Positions 1-7,015 of a DNA stretch of 43,978 nucleotides are shown piece after piece. Position 1 is the stretch's first letter. Each line of letters begins with the position of its first letter. A program made the position numbers and the translations under genes. The stretch comes from Hydrogenobacter sp. (GTDB lineage: Bacteria; Aquificota; Aquificia; Aquificales; Aquificaceae). Under the pieces are notes generated by a model. That model was not told where the DNA came from. It saw only the letters and a program-made list of their open reading frames with translations, and did not search any database. The stretch lies in contig JAGDVY010000040.1 of the NCBI GenBank assembly GCA_023255875.1, forward strand, positions 1 through 43,978. Reading direction: 5' to 3'.

Positions 1-65
1 ACAAGCATCTGTCCATCTCCGGGGTTTTTTGTGAGATGGGAGGTCGACAGGAAATTTTTTTTCAC

Positions 66-94
66 TTGACACACACATGAGTTTTGGGTATATT
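66..94 (+). promoter_or_regulatory. Sigma70-type promoter of the CRISPR leader
   Basis: A perfect -35 box TTGACA (66-71) is separated by 17 nt from TATATT (89-94). Transcription would begin near 101, about 55 nt before the first CRISPR-like repeat and in the direction expected from its GAAAC 3' end. Upstream, CCATCTC (13-19) and GAGATGG (33-39) could pair around a 13-nt loop, and a run of T follows at 55-62, so an upstream unit may end there. That part is weak. No other gene is seen in 1-155. Confidence 0.55.
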
Positions 95-155
95 ATTAGC
101 ATAGCCTTATGGCTGTAGAACTTGACAACTGAATATGTTTTGCGATCCTTTGGGG

Positions 156-251
156 GTTTATTAGGTGCCTATAAGGGGTTGAAACCTCTACACTGGCTTG
201 GTCTTTGCCTTTGGCTGAGTGGTTTATTAAGTACCTATAAGGAATTGCCAG
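156..251 (+). CRISPR. Minimal CRISPR-like array: two 30-nt repeats, one 36-nt spacer
   Basis: Two 30-nt repeats at 156-185 and 222-251 flank a single 36-nt spacer (186-221). They share 23 of 30 positions. Both begin GTTTATTA and carry CCTATAAGG in the middle. The first ends in TTGAAAC, the typical 3' end of repeats processed by Cas6 enzymes in type I and III systems. The second ends in GCCAG, as expected of a degenerate terminal repeat. In the repeat body the four differences are all A in the second copy and G in the first. Orientation, the decayed distal repeat and the upstream promoter agree on + strand transcription. No cas gene lies in the window, so crRNA use would need proteins encoded elsewhere. 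A short ORF across this segment is an artefact. It could be a relic rather than an active array. Confidence 0.7.
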
Positions 252-271
252 AAAGTCAAGACAAAAAAAGA

Positions 272-475
272 TCAAAAAATCTTAAACCTTCTCTCCTCGT
301 ATTCTCTTCTATCAATCATCCCTACATCGCATAGCTCCCGCCACTTACTATAACTCACCTTAACATCAAGCCTAACCAAAGGAGTAAGGAAAAGAACAAT
401 CAAAGCCAAAAAGACCCACTCCGAAGTTTTGCCCGTACGGACAAGCCCACCATATACAAAAAACAAAAGAAACAC
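272..475 (-). CDS. Small membrane protein with SHOCT-like C-terminus
   Basis: A 67-residue ORF read from GTG. Residues 1-11 and about 19-35 are hydrophobic and could span the membrane. The last 25 residues (SKWRELCDVGMID followed by REYEERRFKIF) match the pattern of the SHOCT short C-terminal domain: an LxxLxxxGxI core followed by an acidic-aromatic EYE/EFE helix. The reading frame continues upstream through one TAG (491-493) into another hydrophobic stretch, so the gene may be an N-terminally broken larger membrane protein. A weak AGGG lies 13 nt before the GTG. It sits alone between the CRISPR-like array and tRNA-Val. The SHOCT match was made by eye and the function is unknown. Confidence 0.35.
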   Translation of the reverse strand: MFLLFFVYGGLVRTGKTSEWVFLALIVLFLTPLVRLDVKVSYSKWRELCDVGMIDRREYEERRFKIF

Positions 476-619
476 CGCCCAGCCAAAACCCTAAACAGAA
501 AGAGCCAAGAAAAAACAAACACAAGAAACCAAAGAGAAAAAAGGACTACCTAACCAAACTCACATAGGAGAAGAAAAAATGAATTTCAGCTTATAATGAG
601 CAAATTTAAATTTTTGGGT

Positions 620-625
620 TATAAT
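620..625 (+). promoter_or_regulatory. -10 box for tRNA-Val
   Basis: TATAAT lies 8 nt before the mature tRNA 5' end, so the primary transcript would have almost no 5' leader for RNase P to remove. A second TATAAT occurs at 592-597. No convincing -35 box is visible. Confidence 0.5.
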
Positions 626-633
626 AATCACTA

Positions 634-709
634 AGGCGCGTAGCTCAGTAGGGAGAGCGCCGCCCTTACAAGGCGGAGGTCGGCGGTTCGAGTCCGCCCG
701 TGCCTACCA
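634..709 (+). tRNA. tRNA-Val (UAC)
   Basis: A full cloverleaf can be drawn: acceptor stem 634-640 with 699-705 (one G-U pair), D stem 643-646/655-658, anticodon stem 660-664/672-676 with loop CTTACAA, and T stem 682-686/694-698 with loop TTCGAGT. The anticodon at 667-669 is TAC, giving valine. The discriminator is A706 and CCA is encoded (707-709), unlike the other three tRNA genes in this window. It converges on tyrS, whose stop codon is 11 nt away. Confidence 0.97.
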
Positions 710-720
710 CTAAAAGCCTT

Positions 721-1902
721 TCAGGAAGGTACTATCCTGTAAAAGCGCTTTTTACCCACCTGAATTTTTAGCTCTTGGTTCACTTCTATCTCTTCGTTTT
801 CGTCCTCAACCTTTCTAAAGTTTATCCTAAGGCCTCCTCCCTGAATGAGTCTTCTAGCGGAGTTTTTAGACTCCTCTATACCAAGCTCGTAAAGGAGCTC
901 GTAAGCCTTTTTCCTTAGTCCCATAGGGACCTTTATCACGGGTGCATCTTCGGGAAACTCTCTCTTTGAGAAAGTCCTTTCAAAAAACTCAAGGGCTCTG
1001 TCTGCATCTTCTTTTGAGTGGTATCTGGCAACTATGTAATGTGCAAGCTTTTTCTTTGCGGACATAGGGTGTAGTTCCCTTTTCATACGCTCTATCTCTT
1101 CCTGTGTGTAATCGGTGAGAAGCGTGTAGTACTCCCACATGAGATCGTCAGAAATGGACATGATCTTGCCAAACATGGTGTTGGGGTCTTCTGTTATACC
1201 CACATAGTTTCCGTAAGACTTGGACATTTTCTTGACACCATCAAGTCCCACAAGAAGTGGCAGTGTTATGCACACCTGTGGTTCCTGTCCTGCGTCTCTT
1301 TGCAGGTCCCTTCCCACCAAAAGGTTAAACTTTTGATCTGTGCCACCAAGCTCCACATCAGCCCTGAGAAAGACAGAATCGTAGCCTTGAAGTAGCGGAT
1401 AGAGAAACTCGTGTATGTATATGGGAATACCTTCTTTGTACCTTTTTGAAAAATCGTCCCTTTCTAACATTCTTGCGACAGTGTATTTTCCCGCAAGCCT
1501 TATAATACCTTCCGCACCAAGCTGGGATATCCAAGTGCTGTTAAACACTATTTTGGTCTTTTCTGGATCAAGCACCTTAAACACCTGTTGCTCGTATGTC
1601 TTTGCATTTTCAAGCACCTGCTCCTTTGTGAGTGGAGGTCTTGTCTCGAGCCTACCTGTTGGATCTCCTATCATAGCGGTAAAGTCTCCTATGACAAAAT
1701 AAACCTCGTGTCCCAGCATCTGGAAAGTTCTTAACTTTTGGAGCAAAACAGTGTGACCAAGGTGAAGGTCAGGAGCGGTAGGATCAAACCCTGCCTTTAC
1801 TCTTAGCTTTCTTCCACTTTTTAGTTTCCTAAGAAGTTCCTCCTCCTCTATGATCTCCACAGTGCCCTTTTTTATAAGCTGGAGTTGCTCCTCTGGAGTC
1901 AT
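721..1902 (-). CDS. tyrS: Tyrosyl-tRNA synthetase
   Basis: Class Ic aminoacyl-tRNA synthetase that charges tRNA-Tyr with tyrosine in the cytoplasm. It has the HIGH-class motif HLGH (residues 47-50), the KMSKS loop (225-229) and a C-terminal S4-like RNA-binding region (about 330-393, containing [14 protein letters not shown]). Length is 393 residues, normal for the bacterial group with a short C-terminus. I chose the ATG at 1902 (MTPEEQ) over the ATG at 1911. MTPEEQ resembles the start of relatives, and a TAAAAT box (1910-1915 on the minus strand) lies 7 nt before it with no Shine-Dalgarno sequence, which fits a leaderless mRNA. It is divergent from tRNA-Leu. Confidence 0.97.
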   Translation of the reverse strand: MTPEEQLQLIKKGTVEIIEEEELLRKLKSGRKLRVKAGFDPTAPDLHLGHTVLLQKLRTFQMLGHEVYFVIGDFTAMIGDPTGRLETRPPLTKEQVLENAKTYEQQVFKVLDPEKTKIVFNSTWISQLGAEGIIRLAGKYTVARMLERDDFSKRYKEGIPIYIHEFLYPLLQGYDSVFLRADVELGGTDQKFNLLVGRDLQRDAGQEPQVCITLPLLVGLDGVKKMSKSYGNYVGITEDPNTMFGKIMSISDDLMWEYYTLLTDYTQEEIERMKRELHPMSAKKKLAHYIVARYHSKEDADRALEFFERTFSKREFPEDAPVIKVPMGLRKKAYELLYELGIEESKNSARRLIQGGGLRINFRKVEDENEEIEVNQELKIQVGKKRFYRIVPS

Positions 1903-1909
1903 GATGATC

Positions 1910-1931
1910 ATTTTACCATGTGCTGTATAAT
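1910..1931. promoter_or_regulatory. Divergent -10 boxes of tyrS and tRNA-Leu
   Basis: TAAAAT on the minus strand (1915 to 1910) lies 7 nt before the tyrS ATG. TATAAT on the plus strand (1926-1931) lies 11 nt before tRNA-Leu. The boxes are 10 bp apart, so polymerase could probably occupy only one at a time. No strong -35 box is seen for either. Confidence 0.4.
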
Positions 1932-1942
1932 TTTAAGTGGAA

Positions 1943-2027
1943 GGGGGTGTGGCGGAACTGGCAGACGCAGGGGACTTAAAATCCCCTGGGGTAACCCCCC
2001 GTGAGGGTTCGAGTCCCTCCACCCCCA
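1943..2027 (+). tRNA. tRNA-Leu (UAA)
   Basis: A long-variable-arm (class II) tRNA of 85 nt. The acceptor stem GGGGGTG (1943-1949) pairs with CACCCCC (2020-2026). The anticodon stem GGGGA/TCCCC encloses loop CTTAAAA, giving anticodon TAA. The discriminator is A2027 and CCA is not encoded. The discriminator base is also the first base of an in-frame ATG upstream of dcd, and the likely dcd start lies only 11 nt beyond the tRNA. Confidence 0.96.
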
Positions 2028-2038
2028 TGTGTAAAGAC

Positions 2039-2572
2039 ATGATATTAAGCGATGCTACCATAAGAGAGTTAATCTCAAAAGGAGAGCTCATTATAGAGCC
2101 TTACTTTCCAAGTCATGTGCAGGCATCTTCTGTGGACCTCACTCTTGGCAGAGAAGTGCTAATTTACAAGGCAAACTACATAGACGTGAGGCAAGAGGAC
2201 ATACCCGTTGAGAAAGTGTCTATACCAGACGAAGGTTTTATTATACAGCCCAAGGCGTTTGTTTTAGCTACCACCAACGAGTATATAAAGCTTCCTCATG
2301 ACATAACAGCCTTTGTGGAAGGACGCTCATCTTTGGGAAGACTGGGACTCTTTATAGAAAATGCAGGTTGGGTGGATGCAGGCTTTGAAGGACAGATCAC
2401 CCTTGAGCTCTACAATGCCAACTCTTGTCCCATAAAGCTATATCCCGGTATGAGGATATGCCAGATAGTTTTGGCAAGGTTAGACAGAAAAGCGGAAAAG
2501 CCTTACAGCGGTAAGTACCAAAAGCAAAAGGGTGTCACTCCATCAAAGATATTTCTTGATTTTGACAGGTGA
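2039..2572 (+). CDS. dcd: dCTP deaminase
   Basis: Converts dCTP to dUTP and ammonia, the first step from dCTP to dUMP for thymidylate synthesis. The 177 residues are normal for the family. The signature region VEGRSSLGRLGLFIENAG followed by WVDAGFEGQITLEL is present, with Ala where many homologues have Pro in the DPGF motif. The start MILSDATIRELI matches the usual family N-terminus. The open frame extends back through tRNA-Leu, and an ATG at 2027 overlaps the tRNA's last base. No Shine-Dalgarno sequence precedes 2039, so translation may start on the short-leader mRNA left after tRNA 3' processing (inference). lolC follows 4 nt later. The next enzyme of this route, dut, lies at 9172, also directly behind a tRNA. 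Confidence 0.95.
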   Translation: MILSDATIRELISKGELIIEPYFPSHVQASSVDLTLGREVLIYKANYIDVRQEDIPVEKVSIPDEGFIIQPKAFVLATTNEYIKLPHDITAFVEGRSSLGRLGLFIENAGWVDAGFEGQITLELYNANSCPIKLYPGMRICQIVLARLDRKAEKPYSGKYQKQKGVTPSKIFLDFDR

Positions 2573-2576
2573 GCTC

Positions 2577-3761
2577 ATGTCTTTAAAAACCATTATTCGC
2601 ATATCCATCAGGTACATATTGGCAAGCAGAGGCTCTACCTTGCTTGTGTCCCTAATAGCTCTTTTGGGTGTGGTTCTTAGTGTCTGTGCCATTCTACTTA
2701 CCATGGGAGTTTTTGCAGGCTTTCAGCATGCTCTTAAAGAAAAAATTCTCTCAACATCGCCTCACATAATAGTGAGTATTACCTCTGAGGAAAACATACA
2801 AGAGTATGAGGAAAAGCTAAGCAGAATAAAAAGCATTAAAAAGGCTTATCCCGTTGTCATCTATCAGGGTATAGTGTCAAAAGATGGTTCTCTCCAGAGC
2901 GTTAGCGTAAAAGGCATGAGACCCTCTGACCTATTCCAAAAGAAGGACTTTTTTGTAGAAGGAACTTTCAAGGGTGGTGTGCTTATAGGTAAGGGTCTTG
3001 CGGACATTATGGGTATAAGAGTAGGACAGGAAATAACCTTAGTCTCTCCTGTGGGCAGAAGCACTCCTTTTGGCTTTTTACCCAAGGTGGGACACTTTAG
3101 AGTAGATGGCATATTTCAAACGGGCACTTTTGATCAGGACTATCTTACTGTGATTATGAGCATGTCTTTAGCAACAGAGTTTTTCGGAAGTCAGTGGCAA
3201 CTTTACGGCTTTGAAGTTTATTTGCAAGACCCATATAAAGCTCAAGAGGTAAAGGATAAGATAGAGAAGGTTCTGGGTGCTAACGCCATAGTGCGATCTT
3301 GGATAGACCTTAACAAACCCCTCTTTAATGCCCTACAGCTTGAAAAGGTAGGTATATTCTTTGTCCTTCTTCTGATGGTCATAGTGGCTTCTTTTAATAT
3401 AACTAGCCTTCTTTTCATGAAGGTAAAGGAAAAAACCAGAGATATAGCCATCTTTCGCACCTTTGGTATGAAGAAGAAAGAGGTGGCTATGATATTTCTC
3501 TTTCAAGGTATGACTATTGGTCTTTTTGGCTCTCTGTGTGGTCTTTTATTATCCCTGCTTGGTGGTTATCTTATCAACGAGTATAAACTGGTGAGAGTAC
3601 CTGCGGATGTTTATCTTATGGATCACGTGCCTGTATTCTTTGAGCCATCAGACGTGATCATAACCCTAGTGGGTGCCTTTTTCCTTTCTTTAATAGCGAG
3701 CCTTTTGCCTGCTTACAGAGCTAGTAAAACAAGCATAGTGGAGATACTCAGGAATGAGTGA
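2577..3761 (+). CDS. LolC/LolE-type ABC transporter permease
   Basis: Inner-membrane permease of the LolCE/FtsX/MacB superfamily. With the adjacent ATPase it probably releases lipoproteins from the inner membrane for outer-membrane sorting. The 394 residues show the usual plan: one N-terminal helix (about 22-50), a large periplasmic domain (about 50-255), then three C-terminal helices (about 262-290, 315-345, 360-385). The ATG at 2577 is preceded by AGGTGAG, which is better than the in-frame upstream start at 2532 inside dcd. It overlaps the ATPase gene by 8 nt (ATGAGTGA), so the two are translationally coupled. Only one permease is present, so it could be a homodimer as in LolF-type systems. 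An export system for another substrate is possible. Confidence 0.87.
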   Translation: MSLKTIIRISIRYILASRGSTLLVSLIALLGVVLSVCAILLTMGVFAGFQHALKEKILSTSPHIIVSITSEENIQEYEEKLSRIKSIKKAYPVVIYQGIVSKDGSLQSVSVKGMRPSDLFQKKDFFVEGTFKGGVLIGKGLADIMGIRVGQEITLVSPVGRSTPFGFLPKVGHFRVDGIFQTGTFDQDYLTVIMSMSLATEFFGSQWQLYGFEVYLQDPYKAQEVKDKIEKVLGANAIVRSWIDLNKPLFNALQLEKVGIFFVLLLMVIVASFNITSLLFMKVKEKTRDIAIFRTFGMKKKEVAMIFLFQGMTIGLFGSLCGLLLSLLGGYLINEYKLVRVPADVYLMDHVPVFFEPSDVIITLVGAFFLSLIASLLPAYRASKTSIVEILRNE

Positions 3762-4410
3762 AGTTATAAAGGTGGTGAATCTCAAAAAAGTCTATCCAGA
3801 CGGCACAAAGGCTCTAAAGGGTATTAACCTGACCATAAAAGAAGGAGAGTTCTGTGGGCTTATGGGTCCTTCTGGTTCTGGCAAAAGCAGTCTATTGCAC
3901 TTAATAGCAGGTCTTGACAGGCCTACAGAGGGTAGTGTTTGGGTATTGGGTAAAGAGATCACATCTATGGAAGAGGATAAGCTCGCAGAGTTTAGAAAGA
4001 AAAACATAGCCTTTGTGTTTCAGTTTTACTACCTTTTGGAAGATTTCAGTGTTTTGGAAAACCTCGTCATTATAGGACAGATGGCAGGGATAAAGGACGC
4101 AGAAAGGAAAGCCCTTGATATCCTTAGATTTTTGAGGCTTGAGGACAAAGCCAAACACAAACCCAGTCAGCTCTCAGGCGGTCAGATGCAAAGAGTTGCC
4201 ATAGGTAGGGCTCTTATGTTAGAACCCAAAATACTCCTTGCGGATGAGCCAACAGGCAATCTAGACCTTGAGGAAGGCACAAGAATATTTGAACTTTTTA
4301 AACACTTAAATGAAGAGAAAGGAATAACCTTTGTAGTGGCAACGCACAACACAGAACTTAGCAGGTTCTTCAGTAGGATCATCAAATTAAGGGACGGTAT
4401 GATCCTTTAG
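3754..4410 (+). CDS. lolD: LolD-type ABC transporter ATPase
   Basis: Cytoplasmic ATPase partner of the preceding permease. The 218 residues carry Walker A GPSGSGKS (38-45), signature LSGGQMQR, Walker B ILLADEPTGNLD and a switch histidine (VVATHN). The TGNLD form is characteristic of the LolD/MacB/FtsE group. Its start overlaps the permease stop by 8 nt. Its stop overlaps the convergent glycosyltransferase stop by 4 nt, so no terminator separates them. LolD versus MacB-like assignment rests on the permease lacking an extra domain; no MacA-type adaptor is nearby. Confidence 0.9.
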   Translation: MSEVIKVVNLKKVYPDGTKALKGINLTIKEGEFCGLMGPSGSGKSSLLHLIAGLDRPTEGSVWVLGKEITSMEEDKLAEFRKKNIAFVFQFYYLLEDFSVLENLVIIGQMAGIKDAERKALDILRFLRLEDKAKHKPSQLSGGQMQRVAIGRALMLEPKILLADEPTGNLDLEEGTRIFELFKHLNEEKGITFVVATHNTELSRFFSRIIKLRDGMIL

Positions 4411-5336
4411 AGGTTTATGGTTTTCTCTATGATATACGGCTTTTCCTCTTTTATCCTGTAGTATATCCTTATCATCATCTCAGCCAATATGCCTGTGGAT
4501 ATTAGCTGTATGCCTGCAAGTATAAGGAGCACGCTCAGAATAAGCAGAGGTCTTCTTCCTATATCCTCTCCAAGGATCTTGAGGAAAACGAGATAAAGGA
4601 GTGCCAGCATACCCATTGAAAAAAGAATAAACCCTACAGTACCAAACACATACATGGGTTTGTTTATGTACTCATTTAAGAACTTCACTAGAAGTATATC
4701 AAGGATAACCCTAATGGTTCTACCTATACCGTACTTGGACTTTCCGTAAATCCTTGGGTGGTGTCTTACCACTATCTCCGTTATCTTTGCTCCCTGTCTT
4801 TTGGTAAGGGCAGGTAAAAACCTGTGCATATCACCGTAAAGTTCAAGATCCTTTAAAAGCTTTGCTCTGTAAGCTTTAAGAGTGCATCCATAATCGTGCA
4901 GATGGACGCCCGTAACTTTAGATATGATCCAATTAGCTATCATAGAAGGAAGCCGTCTTGATAAAAAGGGGTCCTTGCGATCCTTTCTCCATCCGCTCAC
5001 AATATCATAGCCTTCCTCAAGCTTTTCAAGTAAAACAGGTATATCCTCGGGGTCATTCTGTAAGTCTGCATCCATAGTGATGATCACATCACCCTTTGCA
5101 TGCTGAAAGCCCGCATACATGGCAGAAGTTTGTCCATAATTTCTCTTAAAGCGTATAACTTTTACTCTTTTATCCTTGTTGGCTATCTCTTCCAACACAT
5201 TAAAAGTACCATCTTCAGAACCATCATCAACGAATATGATCTCGTAATCTTTACCTTCAAGCACTTGGGTGAGTTTTTGGTAAAGTATAGGGATATTCTG
5301 TTCTTCGTTATATGCGGGTATAACTACAGAAATCAT
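4407..5336 (-). CDS. GT2 family glycosyltransferase (DPM1/GtrB-like)
   Basis: Membrane-anchored GT-A fold glycosyltransferase likely to transfer a sugar from a nucleotide donor to a polyprenyl phosphate for envelope glycan synthesis. The 309 residues begin with the GT2 start VVIPAYNEEQNI, then FVDDGSEDGT and the metal-binding MDADLQNDPED. Two C-terminal membrane helices (about 230-258 and 267-292) match the GtrB/ArnC/DPM1 arrangement. The ParB-fold gene ends 8 nt upstream on the same strand, so they probably share a transcript. The sugar cannot be told from sequence alone. Confidence 0.88.
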   Translation of the reverse strand: MISVVIPAYNEEQNIPILYQKLTQVLEGKDYEIIFVDDGSEDGTFNVLEEIANKDKRVKVIRFKRNYGQTSAMYAGFQHAKGDVIITMDADLQNDPEDIPVLLEKLEEGYDIVSGWRKDRKDPFLSRRLPSMIANWIISKVTGVHLHDYGCTLKAYRAKLLKDLELYGDMHRFLPALTKRQGAKITEIVVRHHPRIYGKSKYGIGRTIRVILDILLVKFLNEYINKPMYVFGTVGFILFSMGMLALLYLVFLKILGEDIGRRPLLILSVLLILAGIQLISTGILAEMMIRIYYRIKEEKPYIIEKTINL

Positions 5337-5344
5337 CTTACATA

Positions 5345-6139
5345 TTATAGGTTAATATCCTCTACCTGTATCTCTTCAAGGCTTACCTTCTGTATAGCAT
5401 CTATGAGCCTTTCAATAACTGTGTAAAAGTCATCTGTGATACTTCTCACATACCTTCCGTAAAGGGACTGAAAAGCCTTGCTTACTATGGCTTCCTTTTG
5501 AAGTGGGTTTTTCATCTGTAGTTCCTCATAGCGCCTGTTTAAAACCTCTTTTGCCTTTAGAAGCAGGTTAGCTCTATTTTCCCTCTCTTGCTCCGCTTTG
5601 GATATGGGCTGATCAAGGAAGTAGTCTAACTTTTTCAGGACCTTTTCAAAGGCATAGCCTGGAAACTTTTTATCTCCCATCCTATCTGTTATAAAGCCTA
5701 TGGTTATAAAGTACGCTTCCTCTATGAGATTTTCTAACTTATACTCTGGGGTTTCTGGTGCGTTATTTAGGTATTCTAAGAATATCTCGTAAGCCTGATG
5801 AGCTTTGTCCTTTAAGGATGGAGCTTTTTCTATGTTGAGAGCTATTATGTGCTGTTTGTACTCTGGAGGTAGCACTATGACTGGAAACTCAGTTATACCA
5901 AGCTGACGCCCTGCAAGGAGACGGTGCTGTCCATTGATAACTTCATAAGACCCTTTGCCATCTGGTACAACAGAGAGGGGTTCTATAAATCCCAGTTTTT
6001 CTATAGACTCCATAAGTCTTTTGATGTGATTTTCAGATATCTCTCTCTGTATAGAAGGAATGGTCAGCTTTTCTGAGGGTAGTATAACAAACTCTAACTC
6101 CACACCTTTGAGCTGGTCCCTAAACTTGAAACCTTCCAT
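5345..6139 (-). CDS. ParB/Srx-fold nuclease-like protein
   Basis: The first 110 residues are a ParB N-terminal (ParB/sulfiredoxin) domain, with VINGQHRLLAGRQLG at 67-81 as the phosphate- or nucleotide-binding signature. The remaining 150 residues are helical and highly charged and lack a clear ParB helix-turn-helix, so this is probably not the chromosome-segregation ParB. There is no ParA next to it. The start has no Shine-Dalgarno sequence, and TATAAT (6153 to 6148) lies exactly 8 nt before the ATG, suggesting a leaderless mRNA. One copy of the 18-bp inverted repeat begins 20 bp upstream and would cover the -35 region. The function is unknown. Confidence 0.8.
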   Translation of the reverse strand: MEGFKFRDQLKGVELEFVILPSEKLTIPSIQREISENHIKRLMESIEKLGFIEPLSVVPDGKGSYEVINGQHRLLAGRQLGITEFPVIVLPPEYKQHIIALNIEKAPSLKDKAHQAYEIFLEYLNNAPETPEYKLENLIEEAYFITIGFITDRMGDKKFPGYAFEKVLKKLDYFLDQPISKAEQERENRANLLLKAKEVLNRRYEELQMKNPLQKEAIVSKAFQSLYGRYVRSITDDFYTVIERLIDAIQKVSLEEIQVEDINL

Positions 6140-6158
6140 AATATGATATTATATTTTA

Positions 6159-6379
6159 TATACGCTAAGTGAGAAATTTCAAAGCGTCAAATAATTGCTT
6201 TCAAAGTAATACAACACATAGAAAAAACAAGAGAAGAACTAAGGCAAGAAGGAAATCAAAAGTCTCCAATGACCAAATAACTACTCCTATAGCTCCTTTG
6301 CATACTTATGCTTTGGGATATAGCTTCTTTAGAAAAAAAGAAGGTTTTGACATGTAACTTGTTTCTCACTTAGCGTATA
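6159..6379. repeat. 221-bp segment bounded by perfect 18-bp inverted repeats
   Basis: The sequence TATACGCTAAGTGAGAAA (6159-6176) recurs exactly inverted at 6362-6379. A TCAAA block recurs further inward on both sides (from 6189 and, inverted, before 6352), so the ends are imperfectly related for longer. Both tips end in TA and flank AT-rich DNA, compatible with insertion at a TA site. Each repeat lies about 20 bp from the start codon of the gene it faces (6139 on the left, 6401 on the right). The interior is AT-rich with no convincing gene. A 62-codon basic ORF (6169-6357, GTG start) spans it almost end to end and could be a transposase remnant or chance. Two readings compete: a MITE-like non-autonomous element, or a shared operator on two divergent promoters. 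Confidence 0.65.
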
Positions 6380-6400
6380 AAAGGGTGTAAAATAAAATCT

Positions 6401-6709
6401 ATGAAAAACTGGCGAGAATACGAGCAGAAACTTAAGGAGCTTAAGGATTACTTTGAAAACAGTTATAGCCCCAATCCTGAAATTGAGGTAAATGTGATCC
6501 TACCAAATGAGCCCAACTTCCATCACGAAAAAGAGATACCCTATGTGCTTGTAAGGTATTACATAGATGATAATCGCTTTCATGAGAGAAAGATAGAGCT
6601 TTTTGAGTATTACTTGGATAAGGACATAAAAGAAGTGGCAAGCATGATAACTGCCATGATAGAAGAGTTTGCTACGGAGATAGAGCAGTCAGAATACGGC
6701 GGTGGTTGA
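6401..6709 (+). CDS. Conserved-looking hypothetical protein, 102 aa
   Basis: I do not recognise this family. It is a soluble, acidic, charged protein with no signal peptide, membrane segment or Cys/His cluster. Residues 1-20 (WREYEQKLKELKDYFE) and 78-97 look helical; the middle is strand-rich. The ATG at 6401 has no good Shine-Dalgarno sequence (GGGTG is 13 nt away), and TAAAAT (6388-6393) lies 7 nt upstream, in keeping with the leaderless pattern of this window. It is divergent from the ParB-fold gene across the inverted-repeat element and 33 nt upstream of rpsO. Codon use matches its neighbours. Confidence 0.7.
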   Translation: MKNWREYEQKLKELKDYFENSYSPNPEIEVNVILPNEPNFHHEKEIPYVLVRYYIDDNRFHERKIELFEYYLDKDIKEVASMITAMIEEFATEIEQSEYGGG

Positions 6710-6742
6710 TATATAATAATACTAAAGGAAAGGAGGTAAAAG

Positions 6743-7015
6743 ATGGCTCTGCCAAAAGAGGTAAAGCAGGAGATCATAAAGAATTTTCAGAGGCACGAAA
6801 AGGATACAGGTTCTCCAGAGGTACAGATAGCGGTGCTTACAGAGAGAATAAACAGACTTACGGAACACCTAAAGAAAAACAAAAAGGATATCCACTCAAG
6901 GAGAGGACTTATTGCTATGATACACGCAAGGAGGAGACACTTAGAGTACCTTAAAGCTACCAATTACAAAAGATATCTGGAGGTTGTTCAAAAGCTTGGT
7001 CTAAAGGTGAAATGA
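6743..7015 (+). CDS. rpsO: 30S ribosomal protein S15
   Basis: Primary 16S rRNA-binding protein of the small-subunit platform. The 90 residues are standard, with the family signature from about 38 ([17 protein letters not shown]) through [13 protein letters not shown] strong AAAGGAGGT precedes the ATG, and a TATAAT (6712-6717) just past the previous stop gives a likely promoter. It overlaps pnp by 4 nt. The rpsO-pnp order is ancient and conserved. In E. coli both S15 and PNPase control their own mRNAs, but no equivalent RNA structure was identified here. Confidence 0.98.
   Translation: MALPKEVKQEIIKNFQRHEKDTGSPEVQIAVLTERINRLTEHLKKNKKDIHSRRGLIAMIHARRRHLEYLKATNYKRYLEVVQKLGLKVK

Noticed and set aside
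122-334. 70-residue plus-strand ORF at the left end
   Set aside because: It runs across both CRISPR-like repeats and the spacer, with no Shine-Dalgarno sequence and no protein-like pattern.
6169-6357. 62-codon basic ORF inside the inverted-repeat element
   Set aside because: It begins with GTG inside one repeat, has no ribosome site or recognisable domain, and competes with another peptide-like frame. Mentioned only as a possible remnant.
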